42,124 bases of DNA. It comes from Desulfobacula sp. GTDB taxonomy: Bacteria > Desulfobacterota > Desulfobacteria > Desulfobacterales > Desulfobacteraceae. The notes beneath the pieces are model-generated. The model saw nothing but the letters and a program-made list of their open reading frames with translations. It had not been told where the DNA came from and searched no databases. The stretch is taken from NCBI RefSeq assembly GCF_014237455.1, contig NZ_JABZFL010000025.1, positions 1-42,124 of the forward strand, in the 5' to 3' direction. A program made the translations under genes and the position numbers. Below are positions 42,047-42,124 of the stretch, piece by piece; the first letter of the stretch is position 1, and every line of letters starts with the position of its first letter.

Positions 42047-42124
42047 GAACCTTATAAACCTTTTCAAATCAATTAAAATAGACTCGTATTATAACCATTA
42101 TCTGATTCATGGCAATATAAAATC

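Overview
The window looks like a chromosomal segment of an anaerobic, moderately AT-rich deltaproteobacterium (Desulfobacterota), most likely a marine-type sulfate reducer of the Desulfobacula/Desulfobacter kind. This rests on the gene content: an electron-transfer flavoprotein, a corrinoid/tetrahydrofolate methyltransferase system, a tungsten-type aldehyde:ferredoxin oxidoreductase with its polyferredoxin, sigma-54 control, and hybrid PAS kinases. No rRNA, tRNA, IS element, phage gene or CRISPR array was seen.

Region 1 (1-13.0 kb) is the most interesting part. After the tail of etfA and an EamA exporter, a minus-strand operon encodes a betaine/choline/carnitine transporter (BCCT), an MttB-type methyltransferase without pyrrolysine, a corrinoid protein and a methyl-corrinoid:tetrahydrofolate methyltransferase. 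This is the set expected for anaerobic demethylation of glycine betaine. A RocR/NtrC-type sigma-54 activator lies just upstream, with a good -24/-12 promoter in front of the operon and a second candidate on the other side driving a QueG-like Fe-S protein that may reactivate the corrinoid. Next comes a second minus-strand operon: polyferredoxin, aldehyde:ferredoxin oxidoreductase, TetR regulator and BetA-like choline dehydrogenase. The order resembles a bet operon in which the NAD-dependent betaine aldehyde dehydrogenase has been replaced by a ferredoxin-linked oxidoreductase. Together the genes suggest an oxygen-independent route: choline -> betaine aldehyde -> glycine betaine -> dimethylglycine + methyl-THF. 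The route is inferred, not demonstrated.

Region 2 (13.0-18.0 kb) holds a 335-bp divergent intergenic region with heptad repeats and a TetR-like palindrome, then a complete HAAT-type ABC transporter operon (livG, livF, livH, livM and a binding protein). Region 3 (18.1-21.8 kb) contains a small membrane protein, a 14-TM MFS exporter, and a minus-strand marR-trmH-nadE group. Region 4 (22.0-27.5 kb) is a Dpp/Opp-type ABC operon with a fused double ATPase, a Tat-type binding protein and an MTH1187-family thiamine-binding protein. Region 5 (27.5-34.1 kb) has a DHH phosphoesterase, a hybrid histidine kinase, a YigZ protein, and an XRE-cupin regulator followed by an aconitase-superfamily LeuCD-like dehydratase. 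Region 6 (34.1-42.1 kb) carries housekeeping genes: nadK, a second hybrid kinase, polA, a small Cys-rich protein, purN and a TraB-family membrane protein.

Functions are assigned from recognisable motifs and gene order only. No database search was possible, so substrate assignments for transporters and methyltransferases are inferences.
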